NCBI RefSeq assembly: GCF_938039205.1
Contig: NZ_CALHVM010000067.1
Span: 50,653 to 114,652 of the forward strand
Reading direction: 5' to 3'
Source of the DNA: an uncultured Campylobacter sp.
GTDB taxonomy: Bacteria > Campylobacterota > Campylobacteria > Campylobacterales > Campylobacteraceae
DNA: 64,000 bases
The notes beneath the pieces were generated by a model. That model saw only the letters and a list, made by a program, of their open reading frames with translations. It searched no databases and was not told the origin of the DNA. A program made the position numbers and the translations under genes. Each line of letters begins with the position of its first letter. Position 1 is the stretch's first letter. Shown piece after piece: positions 53,939-62,891 of the stretch.

Positions 53939-54835
53939 CTATTTGACTTCGTTTATTAGCTTTAGACTCTCTTTTGCGTCATAGTGAGTTGCGTACTTTT
54001 TAAGATTTTCGCAAGATATTTGTAAATTTTCTTGCTTGCAAACGCCGTTTTTTAGCAGAAATTTAACCATATCCTCGCTATCTAGGATCGCGGCTAGTTT
54101 CGTAAAAATTTCCAGCTCTTTAGCCTCAAATTCGCTAAGCGGCTTAAATTTTAGCAGCTCCTCGAGATAGCGCATTTTATCGCGGTAAAACTCTGTAAAT
54201 TTGGAGGTTTTCGCAAACTGCCTTATTTTTGGATCAAGAGGAGCGTTTGCGATCGGCGAAGCGCCGTTTTGCCCCATAAAGATAGCTATCCCACCAGCCA
54301 CGCAAAGCATCACATCTTTGTCGTCTCGCGCGCCTTTGCTAAGAAGGTGGCTAAAAATCTCGAACGCTTCGGTATTGCAAGCCATGTGCAAAAGTTCGGG
54401 CGAGCCGATATCTGCACCGTTTGCTAAGAGTAGGTCGATGAGGCGTATCGTTTCTTTTTGATCAAATTTATATCCGCCATTAGGATCTATGCCAAGCGCA
54501 ATAACCGCGTCAAGAGGGGTGAAAATCATAAATTTGTAGTTTAGATCCGGCTTAAATTTGAGTACTTTTTTTATGCGTTCAAAGTCGAATTTGCCCGTTT
54601 TTATGATTTTTACGTTGTAGATAAACGGCGAAAAAAGGCGGTCGTTAAATTCGCCAAACTCATCATTTACGCGGTGCGGGTTTTGCGATAAAAAATCTAA
54701 AATTTGATCGAGCCCAGCGTCTATTTGTTTGTTCGTAGCGTTTTCATCAAAAAAGATCTCAAGGTCTGGCTCAGGCAAATTTGAAGCGAATAAAATTTGA
54801 GTTAAAACCATAAAGATAACTGCGAGTTTTTTCAT
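53939..54835 (-). CDS. Secreted ankyrin-repeat-like protein, intact copy
   Basis: The 298-residue product has a signal peptide (MKKLAVIFMVLTQILFASN), a short helical N-domain with DENATNKQIDAGLDQILDFL, then degenerate ankyrin-like units: PDLNYKFMIFTPLDAVIAL, IRLIDLLLANGADIG, EIFSHLLSKGARDDKD, MVKFLLKNGV. It is probably periplasmic. A strong AGGAGG precedes the ATG. A decayed paralogue lies 142 bp downstream, so the pair arose by tandem duplication. It interrupts the htpG-plsC order known from C. jejuni. The partner is unknown. Confidence 0.75.
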   Translation of the reverse strand: MKKLAVIFMVLTQILFASNLPEPDLEIFFDENATNKQIDAGLDQILDFLSQNPHRVNDEFGEFNDRLFSPFIYNVKIIKTGKFDFERIKKVLKFKPDLNYKFMIFTPLDAVIALGIDPNGGYKFDQKETIRLIDLLLANGADIGSPELLHMACNTEAFEIFSHLLSKGARDDKDVMLCVAGGIAIFMGQNGASPIANAPLDPKIRQFAKTSKFTEFYRDKMRYLEELLKFKPLSEFEAKELEIFTKLAAILDSEDMVKFLLKNGVCKQENLQISCENLKKYATHYDAKESLKLINEVK

Positions 54836-54974
54836 AAATCCTCCTAAATTTACAGTTTTTACGAGGCAGTCAAATTTGGCTAGCGGATTTAAGGGCTAAA
54901 TTTGCTCGCGGTAAATTTGACTAAATTTCAGGTTAAATTTACGCGCGAGGCAAATTTGCGGTAAAAACAGGCGT

Positions 54975-55661
54975 TTAAATCGCCACTTTTTGCCTCTCGT
55001 TATCTAGCGTTTCTTGCATTTTAGCTCTTGCGTTTTCTAGCCACTCAGGGTCGGCGGTGTCGACGAGATCTAGGCAGATGATTTTGATTTTGCCGTTTTT
55101 AAAGCTAAAATTTTTCACATCCAAGATGTCCGAACCCGTGATCACGATGGGCTGGATTTTTAGATTTAGCTTGTCGGCGATGATTTTCGCACCGCCTTTA
55201 AACGGCAAAAGCTCCCTTGAGTGCGAGCGCGTTCCCTCGGGGAAAATCGCCAGTACGCGCCCCTTTTCGACGCGGTCTTGCGCGTCTTTTACGAGCTTGA
55301 TGAGCGAGCGTTTATTTTCGCGCTCGACCGAGATCATTTGCGGTATGTGGATGATCTGGCCGATCACTGGTAGATCGGCTATCTCTTTTTTGGCGATCCA
55401 GCAGAGATTTTTAGGATAGACTTCCTCTAAAACGACGATATCTAGCATGCTTTGGTGGTTCATGATGATCATATTCGCGCACTCGTCGAAGTTACCGACG
55501 ACTTCGAGCGAATAAAATCCAAAAAGCCGCTGGCTCCTACCCCAAATTTTTCTCACGCCGTGAATGTGCTTTTTAAAAAGCCACATAAAAAATACGACCA
55601 AAAGTATACTGATGAGAAACTCGACCGCGAAATACGCGGCCTTTATCCTAGAAAATATCAT
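54975..55661 (-). CDS. plsC: 1-acylglycerol-3-phosphate acyltransferase
   Basis: The 228-residue protein has an N-terminal membrane segment, the NHQSMLD acyltransferase motif (His69, Asp74), and FPEGTRS near residue 140. It adds the second acyl chain to make phosphatidic acid. The ATG overlaps the preceding SH3 protein gene by 14 bp, and the pair is in the same order as in C. jejuni. Confidence 0.93.
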   Translation of the reverse strand: MIFSRIKAAYFAVEFLISILLVVFFMWLFKKHIHGVRKIWGRSQRLFGFYSLEVVGNFDECANMIIMNHQSMLDIVVLEEVYPKNLCWIAKKEIADLPVIGQIIHIPQMISVERENKRSLIKLVKDAQDRVEKGRVLAIFPEGTRSHSRELLPFKGGAKIIADKLNLKIQPIVITGSDILDVKNFSFKNGKIKIICLDLVDTADPEWLENARAKMQETLDNERQKVAI

Positions 55662-57000
55662 CTTTTTTCACCCAACCTATCTTGCCGTCGTCTAGCAAAA
55701 TTTTGACATAGTCCTCGCGCTCGCCGAGGATCTCGATCTTTTCCTCCGCTTTTGAGGTATAAAATACGCTCGAGTTTTGCGTAGGCAAAATTTTTACGTT
55801 TATGTTTTGCCTTAGCGTCGCGCCGCCAAACGGGTTGTAGCTATAAAGGATATAGGCTCCAAGGCCGACCACGACGACGAGAAATATTGCGTCGCGCTTA
55901 AACAAAAACGTAATCAAAAATATACCAAAAAGCGCGTAAGCTCCGATATTTTTGTAAATTTCAAATTTACTTTGCTTTGGATTTAGCCCGATTTGCGTGC
56001 TGATCTCGTCATCCTCGACGACTACCGGGAGCGAAAAGCTCACGAAATCTTTTTTAGCCAGGCTAAAGTAGTTAAAATCTATCGAGGTTTTTTCAGGCGA
56101 AAATATCGCGAAATAATATCCGCTTTGCGCGTCAAATTCGCCGCTCGTGGAGTCTACGCCTTGTTTGATGATGTCCTTATCCTCGATGAAAAAGTCCGCG
56201 ATATTGCCTTTTTGCGCGTTTACTTCGACGATCATGATGAGATTTTTATCGTCGAATTTATTGGTTTTATATTTTTTGACTTCGAGATTTTGAGCAACGA
56301 CGTGGTTGTATTTCTCGCCGCTTTTTAGCGCTACGATTTTTGGCAGCGAAAGCGTCAAATTTGCCGTCTGGAAAAACTCGCCGTTACGCTTTAAATTTAC
56401 AGTGATTTTGGGATTTTGCACGGCCTCGGCGGAGGCCTCGGCGTAAATTTGAGCCTTGTAAACCCCTTTGCCATCGTTATCCCAGCGCAAATTTGAGCTT
56501 AGCCATTTTAGGTTTTCGGTTTCTGGCAAGATAGTTTGCAGATCAACGGCGATGTTATCCTGGATATCGACCGAGAGCGTAAAGCTAAAAATTTGCCCGA
56601 CGTAGACTTGCTTTGGCGCGTTTAAAGCCTTGATGATGATGTCGTTTGGCTGCACGCGCTCGTAGAGCTGGCTGTCTTTTAAATTTAGCTCTGGCTCGTT
56701 GGTGGGTGCGATATTTTGCGGGATAGGTTGACGTAGATGCGTACCGCCTTGGTTGCTTGAGGCTTGGCTTTGCGCTACGGGAGCTCTATTTTGCGTAGCC
56801 GTACTTTGCGTCTGGCTTGGAGTTCTATTTTGTGCACTTGGTGCTTTGTTTTGTAAATTTGGCTTTTGCGCGGGCGTTTGGGGAGCAGACTTGATTACTT
56901 TTTGACTTTGCTCGTCGCCCATCATGTCAAACACACTAGGCTCGGTCGCCGTGCAAGCTAAAACAAATATAGTAAAAAAGGCTAAAAAGGGCTTTAGCAA
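55648..57000 (-). CDS. Membrane protein with BatD-like periplasmic part and C-terminal SH3 domain
   Basis: The 450-residue product starts with a signal sequence containing a possible lipobox (VLAC), then a Gln/Pro/Asn/Thr-rich linker (about residues 38-95), two to three beta-sandwich segments resembling BatD-type oxygen-tolerance proteins (residues 110-330), two close hydrophobic segments (about 350-385) and a bacterial SH3-like C-terminus (INVKILPTQNSSVFY, KIGWVKKDD). It overlaps plsC by 14 bp and purQ by 7 bp. The C. jejuni homologue is only described as a periplasmic protein. Its function is not known; the SH3 end could bind peptidoglycan. Confidence 0.78.
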   Translation of the reverse strand: MLKPFLAFFTIFVLACTATEPSVFDMMGDEQSQKVIKSAPQTPAQKPNLQNKAPSAQNRTPSQTQSTATQNRAPVAQSQASSNQGGTHLRQPIPQNIAPTNEPELNLKDSQLYERVQPNDIIIKALNAPKQVYVGQIFSFTLSVDIQDNIAVDLQTILPETENLKWLSSNLRWDNDGKGVYKAQIYAEASAEAVQNPKITVNLKRNGEFFQTANLTLSLPKIVALKSGEKYNHVVAQNLEVKKYKTNKFDDKNLIMIVEVNAQKGNIADFFIEDKDIIKQGVDSTSGEFDAQSGYYFAIFSPEKTSIDFNYFSLAKKDFVSFSLPVVVEDDEISTQIGLNPKQSKFEIYKNIGAYALFGIFLITFLFKRDAIFLVVVVGLGAYILYSYNPFGGATLRQNINVKILPTQNSSVFYTSKAEEKIEILGEREDYVKILLDDGKIGWVKKDDIF

Positions 57001-57659
57001 ACTAGCCCTTTTAGCATCTTTAGTCCATCATCCGTACCTAAAAATTTCTCGCAGGCGCGCTCGGGGTGAGGCATGAGGCCGAATATCTTTTTATTTTTAT
57101 CGCAAATTCCGGCTACCTCGTCGACCGAGCCGTTTGGATTTAGCTCTGCGCCGTTTGCGTCGCAGTATTTTAGCAGTACCTGATCGTTGTCGTAGAGGCC
57201 TTTTAGCGTCGCCTCGTCGGCGTAAAAGTTTCCCTCGCCGTGAGCGATCGGGATGTTTACGATCTCGCCGACGCTCAAATTTGATAGAAATTTATTTGCG
57301 TTTGAAACCACTTTTAGATAGTGGTATTTTGAGATGAAGCTTAAATTTTCGTTTCGTCTCATCGCGCCCGCGAGTAGTTTTAGCTCGCACAGCATCTGAA
57401 AGCCGTTGCAAATGCCAAGCACGTATCCGCCTTTTTGCGCATGTTTTACGACTGCACTCATCGCCGGGCTAAATTTAGCGATAGCCGCCGTGCGTAGGTA
57501 GTCGCCGTAGCTAAATCCGCCCGGAAGTACGATAAGATCGGCATTTATCTCGCTTTCTTTGTGCCAGATTATCTGCGTCTGGCAACCCAAAAGCTCAAAA
57601 GCGTACTTTGTATCTTGCTCGCAGTTCGTGCCTGGAAACAAAACGATGGCGACTTTCAT
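56994..57659 (-). CDS. purQ: FGAM synthase, glutaminase subunit PurQ
   Basis: The 221-residue class I glutamine amidotransferase begins KVAIVLFPGTNCEQD, has Cys84 in GICNGFQ as nucleophile and HPERACE at the end with the His/Glu pair. It supplies ammonia to PurL in purine synthesis. I chose the ATG at 57659, which overlaps the purS stop as ATGA; an upstream in-frame start would lie inside purS. Confidence 0.95.
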   Translation of the reverse strand: MKVAIVLFPGTNCEQDTKYAFELLGCQTQIIWHKESEINADLIVLPGGFSYGDYLRTAAIAKFSPAMSAVVKHAQKGGYVLGICNGFQMLCELKLLAGAMRRNENLSFISKYHYLKVVSNANKFLSNLSVGEIVNIPIAHGEGNFYADEATLKGLYDNDQVLLKYCDANGAELNPNGSVDEVAGICDKNKKIFGLMPHPERACEKFLGTDDGLKMLKGLVC

Positions 57660-57916
57660 TTTGCGCTCTCGCATTTATCGTTCAAATTTATCTCGTAGTC
57701 CTCAATGACGGTGTTTGCGAGCAGTTCTTCGCACATTTTGGTGAGCTCCTTGCGCGCTTCGTCTTTGCTTGCGGCACTTATATCCAGCACGATTTGTTTG
57801 CCTATTCGTACGCCGCTTACGTTATTAAATCCAAGCGAGCCGAGCGCGTGCTCGACTGCCTTTCCTTGCGGGTCTAAAACGCCATTTTTTAGGGATACGT
57901 TGATGATAGCTTTCAT
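57656..57916 (-). CDS. purS: FGAM synthase subunit PurS
   Basis: The 86-residue product has the PurS fold (KAIINVSLKNGVLDPQGKAVEHAL, VRIGKQI). It bridges PurQ and the small-type PurL in the formylglycinamidine synthase complex. It follows purC by 1 bp and overlaps purQ by 4 bp. Confidence 0.94.
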   Translation of the reverse strand: MKAIINVSLKNGVLDPQGKAVEHALGSLGFNNVSGVRIGKQIVLDISAASKDEARKELTKMCEELLANTVIEDYEINLNDKCESAK

Positions 57917-57917
57917 T

Positions 57918-58634
57918 TTAAACCTTAGATAAAATTCTTTTTAAAACTTCTTCGTAGGCGACTTTTACGCTGCCAAGATCCTGACGGAATCTGTCTTTAT
58001 CGAGCTTTTCGTTCGTAGTAGCGTCCCAAAAGCGGCAGCTATCGGGGCTAATTTCGTCTGCTAGCAGGATATTTCCGTCTTTATCGACGCCAAATTCGAC
58101 TTTAAAATCGACTAATTTTAAGTTTCTGTCTGCGAAAAATTTAAACAAGATAGCGTTTATCTCGCGACCCATATGTTTTAGCCTATCAAGGTCGTTTTCG
58201 CTCTTAACTAAGCCCATGATTAGACAGTGTTCGTCATTTACGAGCGGATCGTGTAGGTCATCGTTTTTGTAGTAAAACTCTACCAATGGAAACGACAAAA
58301 CCGTGCCTTCTTTTATCGCAAGGCGCTTTGTTAGCGAACCGGTTGCGATATTTCTCACGACCACTTCAAGCGGGATGATTTCACATTTTTTCACGAGCTG
58401 TTCGGTGTCGCTTAGGGTTTCGACCAGGTGGGTCGGGATACCTTTTTCTTTTAAAAGATGAAAAAGCTGCGTCGAAATTTTATTATTTAACGCGCCTTTG
58501 CCCGCTTCATTGCCTCTTTTTTGCGCATCAAAGGCGGTTAAGTCGTCTTTAAATTCCGCTATTAGCAAGTTCGCATCGTCCGTTGCGAACATCTTTTTTC
58601 CCTTGCCTTCGTAGATCAGCTCTTTTTTTTGCAT
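57918..58634 (-). CDS. purC: SAICAR synthetase
   Basis: The 238-residue product has the PurC blocks YEGKGKKMFATDD, VVRNIATGSLTKR and LADEISPDSCRFWD. It joins aspartate to CAIR in purine synthesis. The second to fourth codons contain a run of eight A (58623-58630 as T on the plus strand), a mild slippage site. It is 11 bp after ctpA and leads the purC-purS-purQ set. Confidence 0.95.
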   Translation of the reverse strand: MQKKELIYEGKGKKMFATDDANLLIAEFKDDLTAFDAQKRGNEAGKGALNNKISTQLFHLLKEKGIPTHLVETLSDTEQLVKKCEIIPLEVVVRNIATGSLTKRLAIKEGTVLSFPLVEFYYKNDDLHDPLVNDEHCLIMGLVKSENDLDRLKHMGREINAILFKFFADRNLKLVDFKVEFGVDKDGNILLADEISPDSCRFWDATTNEKLDKDRFRQDLGSVKVAYEEVLKRILSKV

Positions 58635-58645
58635 TTTTGCACTCC

Positions 58646-59950
58646 TTATTTTAGCTGTAAAATTTTGATCGCGTCAATCGCCGATTTTAGTTGTATATCG
58701 TCGTTTACGTTAGCCTCGGTTATTATGGTTTTATTATCTGTGATTTTCGTAGTATTTTTGTCGCTATTTGCGTCTATTTTACTCAGTTCGTTGGTTAGGT
58801 GTTTTTTTAGTTCGCTCTCTTTTATAGAAAAGGCATTTTCGTCATGCTGAGGCACTTTACCCGGAAATACGACGATATCAGGTTCCACGCCCGTTGCTTG
58901 TATAGTGCGGCCGCTAGGTAGGTAGTAGCGCGCTATAGTTAGGCGGATGGCCTCTTTGTCGTCTACGGGTAGGATGATCTGCACGCTGCCTTTACCGAAC
59001 GTCTTTTCGCCGATAACGACGGCTCGTTTGTGATCTTGTAGCGATCCGCTCACGATCTCGCTCGCGCTCGCGCTTCCGCCGTTAACTAGTACTGCAAGTG
59101 GTAAATTTGTGATTTTATTTGCTCTTGCGGCTTTAAATTCGCTATTTTCGCTCTCGTTTCTACCCTTTTGAGATACGATCACGCCGCTATCTATAAACAA
59201 ATTCGTCAGTCCGACCGCTTGGTTTAAAAGTCCGCCCGGGTTGTTTCGAAGATCAAGGATGATGCCTTCTGCTTTTGGATATTTTTTGATAAATTCCTCG
59301 GCCTTTTCGGTTACGTGCTTGTCAAAATTTGTCACGCGAAGATATAGGATGTTGTCTTTTTCGATCATCTTTGCGTAAACGGACTCGACTGAGATGATGT
59401 CGCGCACTAGCTTGACGTCAAACGGCTTTTGCTCGCCTTTTCTCACGATGGTTATCGTGATAGGCGTCTTTGGTTTGCCGCGCATTTTATTAACAGCTTC
59501 GTCTATAGTAGTGCCTAGAGTCGCGTTGCCGTCGATGCGCAGGATGATGTCGCCGCTTTTTATACCGGCTTTATCCGCAGGCGTATTTTCGATAGGCGAG
59601 ATGACCGTTAGGGCGCCGTCTTTCATGCCGACGGTTATACCAAGACCGCCAAATTCGCCGTTTGTTTGCACCTGCATATCTTTAAACGCCTTTTCGTTTA
59701 AAAATCCCGAATGCGCGTCAAGGTTGTTTAAAAGCCCCTCTATGGCCTTATCCACGATCTCTTTAAACTGTAAATCATCAACATAATATTTCTCGATAGT
59801 AGAAATGGTTTTTGTAAGTTTAGAGAGCGATTGCAGTTTGGAATTCGATCCGTCCTCGGTGGCTTTAGCATTTAAATTTGCGCTAAAAACCGCTCCGAAT
59901 ATCATCGCGCCCGCAACGCTTGAAAACAAAAACGTCTTTTTTTTATTCAA
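58646..59950 (-). CDS. ctpA: Carboxy-terminal processing protease (S41, CtpA-like)
   Basis: The 434-residue product has a signal or anchor segment (about residues 6-26), a PDZ domain (about 95-180), and a tail-specific protease domain with NGGSASASEIV holding the catalytic Ser near 293-297 and FGKGS with Lys320. It works in the periplasm. The start is the TTG at 59948-59950, with AGGAGA upstream. It is 11 bp before purC, as in C. jejuni. The substrate is unknown; murein hydrolases are common targets for the family. Confidence 0.92.
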   Translation of the reverse strand: MNKKKTFLFSSVAGAMIFGAVFSANLNAKATEDGSNSKLQSLSKLTKTISTIEKYYVDDLQFKEIVDKAIEGLLNNLDAHSGFLNEKAFKDMQVQTNGEFGGLGITVGMKDGALTVISPIENTPADKAGIKSGDIILRIDGNATLGTTIDEAVNKMRGKPKTPITITIVRKGEQKPFDVKLVRDIISVESVYAKMIEKDNILYLRVTNFDKHVTEKAEEFIKKYPKAEGIILDLRNNPGGLLNQAVGLTNLFIDSGVIVSQKGRNESENSEFKAARANKITNLPLAVLVNGGSASASEIVSGSLQDHKRAVVIGEKTFGKGSVQIILPVDDKEAIRLTIARYYLPSGRTIQATGVEPDIVVFPGKVPQHDENAFSIKESELKKHLTNELSKIDANSDKNTTKITDNKTIITEANVNDDIQLKSAIDAIKILQLK

Positions 59951-60069
59951 AGTTAATCTCCTGCCTTTTGAGTGGGGGTATTTTAGTTAAATTTGCCTAA
60001 AAATAGGATAAAAGATTTAATAAAATTTAATTTTATTTCGTAAGTATTTATATTATATCACTTAGATAA

Positions 60070-60090
60070 CTTGACAATAATCGACTAAAG
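60070..60090 (+). promoter_or_regulatory. HspR/HAIR-like inverted repeat in the clpB promoter
   Basis: CTTGACA-ATAATCG-ACTAAAG has the HAIR layout CTTGAGT-N7-ACTCAAG, with five of seven matches in the first half and six of seven in the second. It overlaps the -35 and the spacer of the clpB promoter, a position suited to repression. HspR control of clpB is established in C. jejuni and H. pylori. The protein gene itself is not in the window. Confidence 0.55.
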
Positions 60091-60099
60091 TTATATAAT
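60071..60099 (+). promoter_or_regulatory. Sigma70 promoter of clpB
   Basis: TTGACA (60071-60076) and TATAAT (60094-60099) are both exact consensus, separated by 17 bp, and end 28 bp before the ATG. This is the best canonical promoter in the window; a full -35 is unusual for Campylobacter and fits a strong, repressor-controlled heat-shock gene. Confidence 0.8.
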
Positions 60100-60127
60100 A
60101 CGCCCATTATAAACTAAAGGAGAAAAA

Positions 60128-62701
60128 ATGGCGAATTTAGGCGAAAATTTAACCGCACAAATGCAAGAGCTGGTAGAAAAGGGAGTCGCGCTAGCGATAC
60201 ACGCGAAAAATCCGCAAACCTTTCCGCTTCATTTGCTTTGGGCGCTAGCCGCAGATAGTAGCTCGCTACTAAACCAAGTCTTTAACAAAATGAACGTCAG
60301 CAAGGAAGCGGTGGAACTTGAAGTAAAAAGCAAAGCTGCACAGCTACCTACAAGCTCAAACGTCAGCAAGGAAAACGTGCAAATTTCAAGAGAGCTCATA
60401 AACTCTCTTGAAAGCGCAAAAGCTCTGATGGTGAGCCTAGGGGATAGCTATATCGCGGTAGACACGTGGATTATCTCGGCGCTTGAGCTGCCTGAAATTA
60501 AACAAATTTTAGGCAAATTTACAGATGTTTTAGAAATCCGCAAAAATTTGGAAAGCATTAGAGCAGGGCGCAAGATAGACAGCCAAACCGGCGACGAGAC
60601 GCTAGATAGTTTGGAGAAATACGGCATCGATCTAACTGCAAAGGCGCTAAATAAGGAGCTCGATCCTGTCATCGGGCGCGATGAAGAGATCACGCGCATG
60701 ATGCAAATTTTAATAAGAAAGAGCAAGAATAATCCTATTTTATTAGGCGAGCCTGGCGTGGGTAAAACCGCTATCGTCGAGGGTCTAGCGCAAAAAATCG
60801 TGGCAAAAGACGTGCCGACTAGCCTAGCAAACAAACGAGTGATCGCGCTTGATATGAGTGCGCTGATCGCGGGCGCGAAGTACCGCGGCGAATTTGAAGA
60901 CAGGCTAAAAGCCGTCATAAACGAGGTAAAAAGCGCCGGAAATATCATCCTTTTTATCGATGAGATCCATACTATCGTGGGCGCGGGAGCTAGCGAAGGC
61001 AGCATGGATGCGGCAAATATCCTAAAACCCGCGCTTGCTAGAGGCGAGCTGCACGCCGTGGGCGCAACGACGCTAAAAGAGTACCGCAAGTATTTCGAAA
61101 AAGACGCCGCGTTGCAACGCCGCTTTCAGCCTATCGACGTCAAAGAACCTAGCGTAAACGAAGCGCTTCAAATTTTACGCGGGATAAAAGAGCGCCTCGA
61201 GGTGCATCACGGCGTGACGATCACCGATAGCGCGCTGGTTGCGGCGGCAAAGCTAAGCGACCGCTATATCTCAAACCGCTTTTTGCCCGATAAAGCGATC
61301 GATCTCATCGACGAGGCCGCAGCCGAGCTAAAAATGCAGATAGAAAGCGAACCCTACGAGCTAGCTCGCATCAAACGCGAGATCGTGACGCTGCAGGTCG
61401 AAAAAGAGGCGCTAAAAATGGAAGACGAGGCCAAAAACGCGGCGCGTCTAGCCGAGATAGAAAAGCAAATCGCCGATCTAAACGAGCAAAAACACGCCCT
61501 TGACGGTAAATTTGAAAACGAAAAGGCGGTTTTTGGCGGCATATCAAAAGCAAAAAAAGAGATAGATAGCCTAAAAAGCGAGGCCGAGATAGCGCGTAGA
61601 AACGGCGATCTGCAGCGCGCGGCCGAGATAGAATACGGCAAAATTTTAGAAGCAGTCAATCGCCAAAAAGAACTTGAAAAAAAATGGGACGAGATGAAAA
61701 AAAGCGGCGTGCTACTAAAAAATCAGGTTGATGAGGAGCTGGTGGCCGAAATACTAAGCAAATGGACGGGAATTTCGGTCAGCAAAATGCTAACTAGCGA
61801 AAAACAAAAATACCTGATGATCGAGGAGCATTTGCGAGAAAGCGTCGTCGGTCAGGATGCCGCGCTGCACGCGCTAGCAAGAGCTATCAAGCGAAACAAG
61901 GCCGGCCTAAACGAGGGCGCGCGTCCGATCGGATCGTTTTTGTTTTTGGGGCCTACGGGCGTGGGTAAAACGCAGTCGGCGAAGGCTTTGGCTAAATTTT
62001 TATTTGACGACGAGCGCGCGCTCATACGCTTTGATATGAGCGAATACATGGAAAAGCACAGCGTCTCTCGCCTGCTCGGAGCGCCTCCTGGATACGTGGG
62101 TTACGACGAAGGCGGACAGCTAACCGAAGCCGTGCGCAGACGCCCGTATAGCGTCATACTTTTTGACGAGATCGAAAAGGCTCACAAGGACGTGTTTAAC
62201 GTGCTTTTAGGCATCCTAGACGACGGGCGGGCGACTGATAATAAGGGCGTGACGGTCGATTTTAAAAACACGATCATCATCCTCACGTCAAATATCGCGT
62301 CAAATTTCATCATGGATCTAAAAGGCGAGGAGCGCGAGCAAGCGGTTAAAAACGAGCTTAAAAACTACTTTAAACCCGAGTTTTTAAACCGCCTCGACGA
62401 CACGATAATCTTTAACCCGCTTGATGAAGACGGGCTAATAAAAATCGTAGATATAATGTTTAAAGAGCTTGAAAAAACGCTGCAAAATCGCGGTATAAAG
62501 GCAAGCCTAAGCGAGGAGGCAAAGAAATTTATCGCAGGTGCGGGCTTTGACATCGTTTACGGCGCTAGACCGCTTCGCCGCGCACTCTATGAGCTAGTCG
62601 AAGATCCGCTAGCCGATATGATCCTACGCGACGAGCTTGAAAGCGGAGATGAGATCGTAGTCGGAAGCGATAAAGAAAAAATAACGATCTCTAAAATTTA
62701 A
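60128..62701 (+). CDS. clpB: ATP-dependent disaggregase ClpB
   Basis: The 857-residue AAA+ protein has the N-terminal Clp domain, first ATPase domain with GEPGVGKT near residue 209, a long middle coiled coil (about 405-530) that marks ClpB rather than ClpA or ClpC, and a second ATPase domain with GPTGVGKT near 610. It rescues aggregated proteins with DnaK. AAAGGAG precedes the ATG. A terminator follows at once. Confidence 0.96.
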   Translation: MANLGENLTAQMQELVEKGVALAIHAKNPQTFPLHLLWALAADSSSLLNQVFNKMNVSKEAVELEVKSKAAQLPTSSNVSKENVQISRELINSLESAKALMVSLGDSYIAVDTWIISALELPEIKQILGKFTDVLEIRKNLESIRAGRKIDSQTGDETLDSLEKYGIDLTAKALNKELDPVIGRDEEITRMMQILIRKSKNNPILLGEPGVGKTAIVEGLAQKIVAKDVPTSLANKRVIALDMSALIAGAKYRGEFEDRLKAVINEVKSAGNIILFIDEIHTIVGAGASEGSMDAANILKPALARGELHAVGATTLKEYRKYFEKDAALQRRFQPIDVKEPSVNEALQILRGIKERLEVHHGVTITDSALVAAAKLSDRYISNRFLPDKAIDLIDEAAAELKMQIESEPYELARIKREIVTLQVEKEALKMEDEAKNAARLAEIEKQIADLNEQKHALDGKFENEKAVFGGISKAKKEIDSLKSEAEIARRNGDLQRAAEIEYGKILEAVNRQKELEKKWDEMKKSGVLLKNQVDEELVAEILSKWTGISVSKMLTSEKQKYLMIEEHLRESVVGQDAALHALARAIKRNKAGLNEGARPIGSFLFLGPTGVGKTQSAKALAKFLFDDERALIRFDMSEYMEKHSVSRLLGAPPGYVGYDEGGQLTEAVRRRPYSVILFDEIEKAHKDVFNVLLGILDDGRATDNKGVTVDFKNTIIILTSNIASNFIMDLKGEEREQAVKNELKNYFKPEFLNRLDDTIIFNPLDEDGLIKIVDIMFKELEKTLQNRGIKASLSEEAKKFIAGAGFDIVYGARPLRRALYELVEDPLADMILRDELESGDEIVVGSDKEKITISKI

Positions 62702-62710
62702 ACCAAATTT

Positions 62711-62738
62711 ACGGTCGCGTTTTTAGCGCGGCCGTTTT
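62711..62738 (+). terminator. Intrinsic terminator after clpB
   Basis: ACGGTCGCG (62711-62719) pairs with CGCGGCCGT (62727-62735), one U-G pair in nine, across a 7-nt loop, followed by TTTT. It lies 10 bp after the clpB stop. Confidence 0.8.
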
Positions 62739-62891
62739 CATCTCTCGTCAAATTTCTTAAATTTAACCGCGCAATTATCTTATATTATATAGACTGCTCA
62801 AATTTGAAAACAGCATATTGACTCGCAAATTTAGCAAGCTCGCGTGCCGTTAGCCGCCCGAGTCAAATTTGAAACCGCTCAAATTTAGCGC

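Noticed and set aside
58623..58630. A8 run at the start of purC as a phase-variable switch
   Set aside because: Runs of this length do occur by chance in AT-rich starts, and purine synthesis is an unlikely target for switching.
62739..62891. Possible difH or att site beside xerH
   Set aside because: I saw only AAATTTG-type words and no convincing paired recombinase-binding arms; the true consensus for this species is not known to me.
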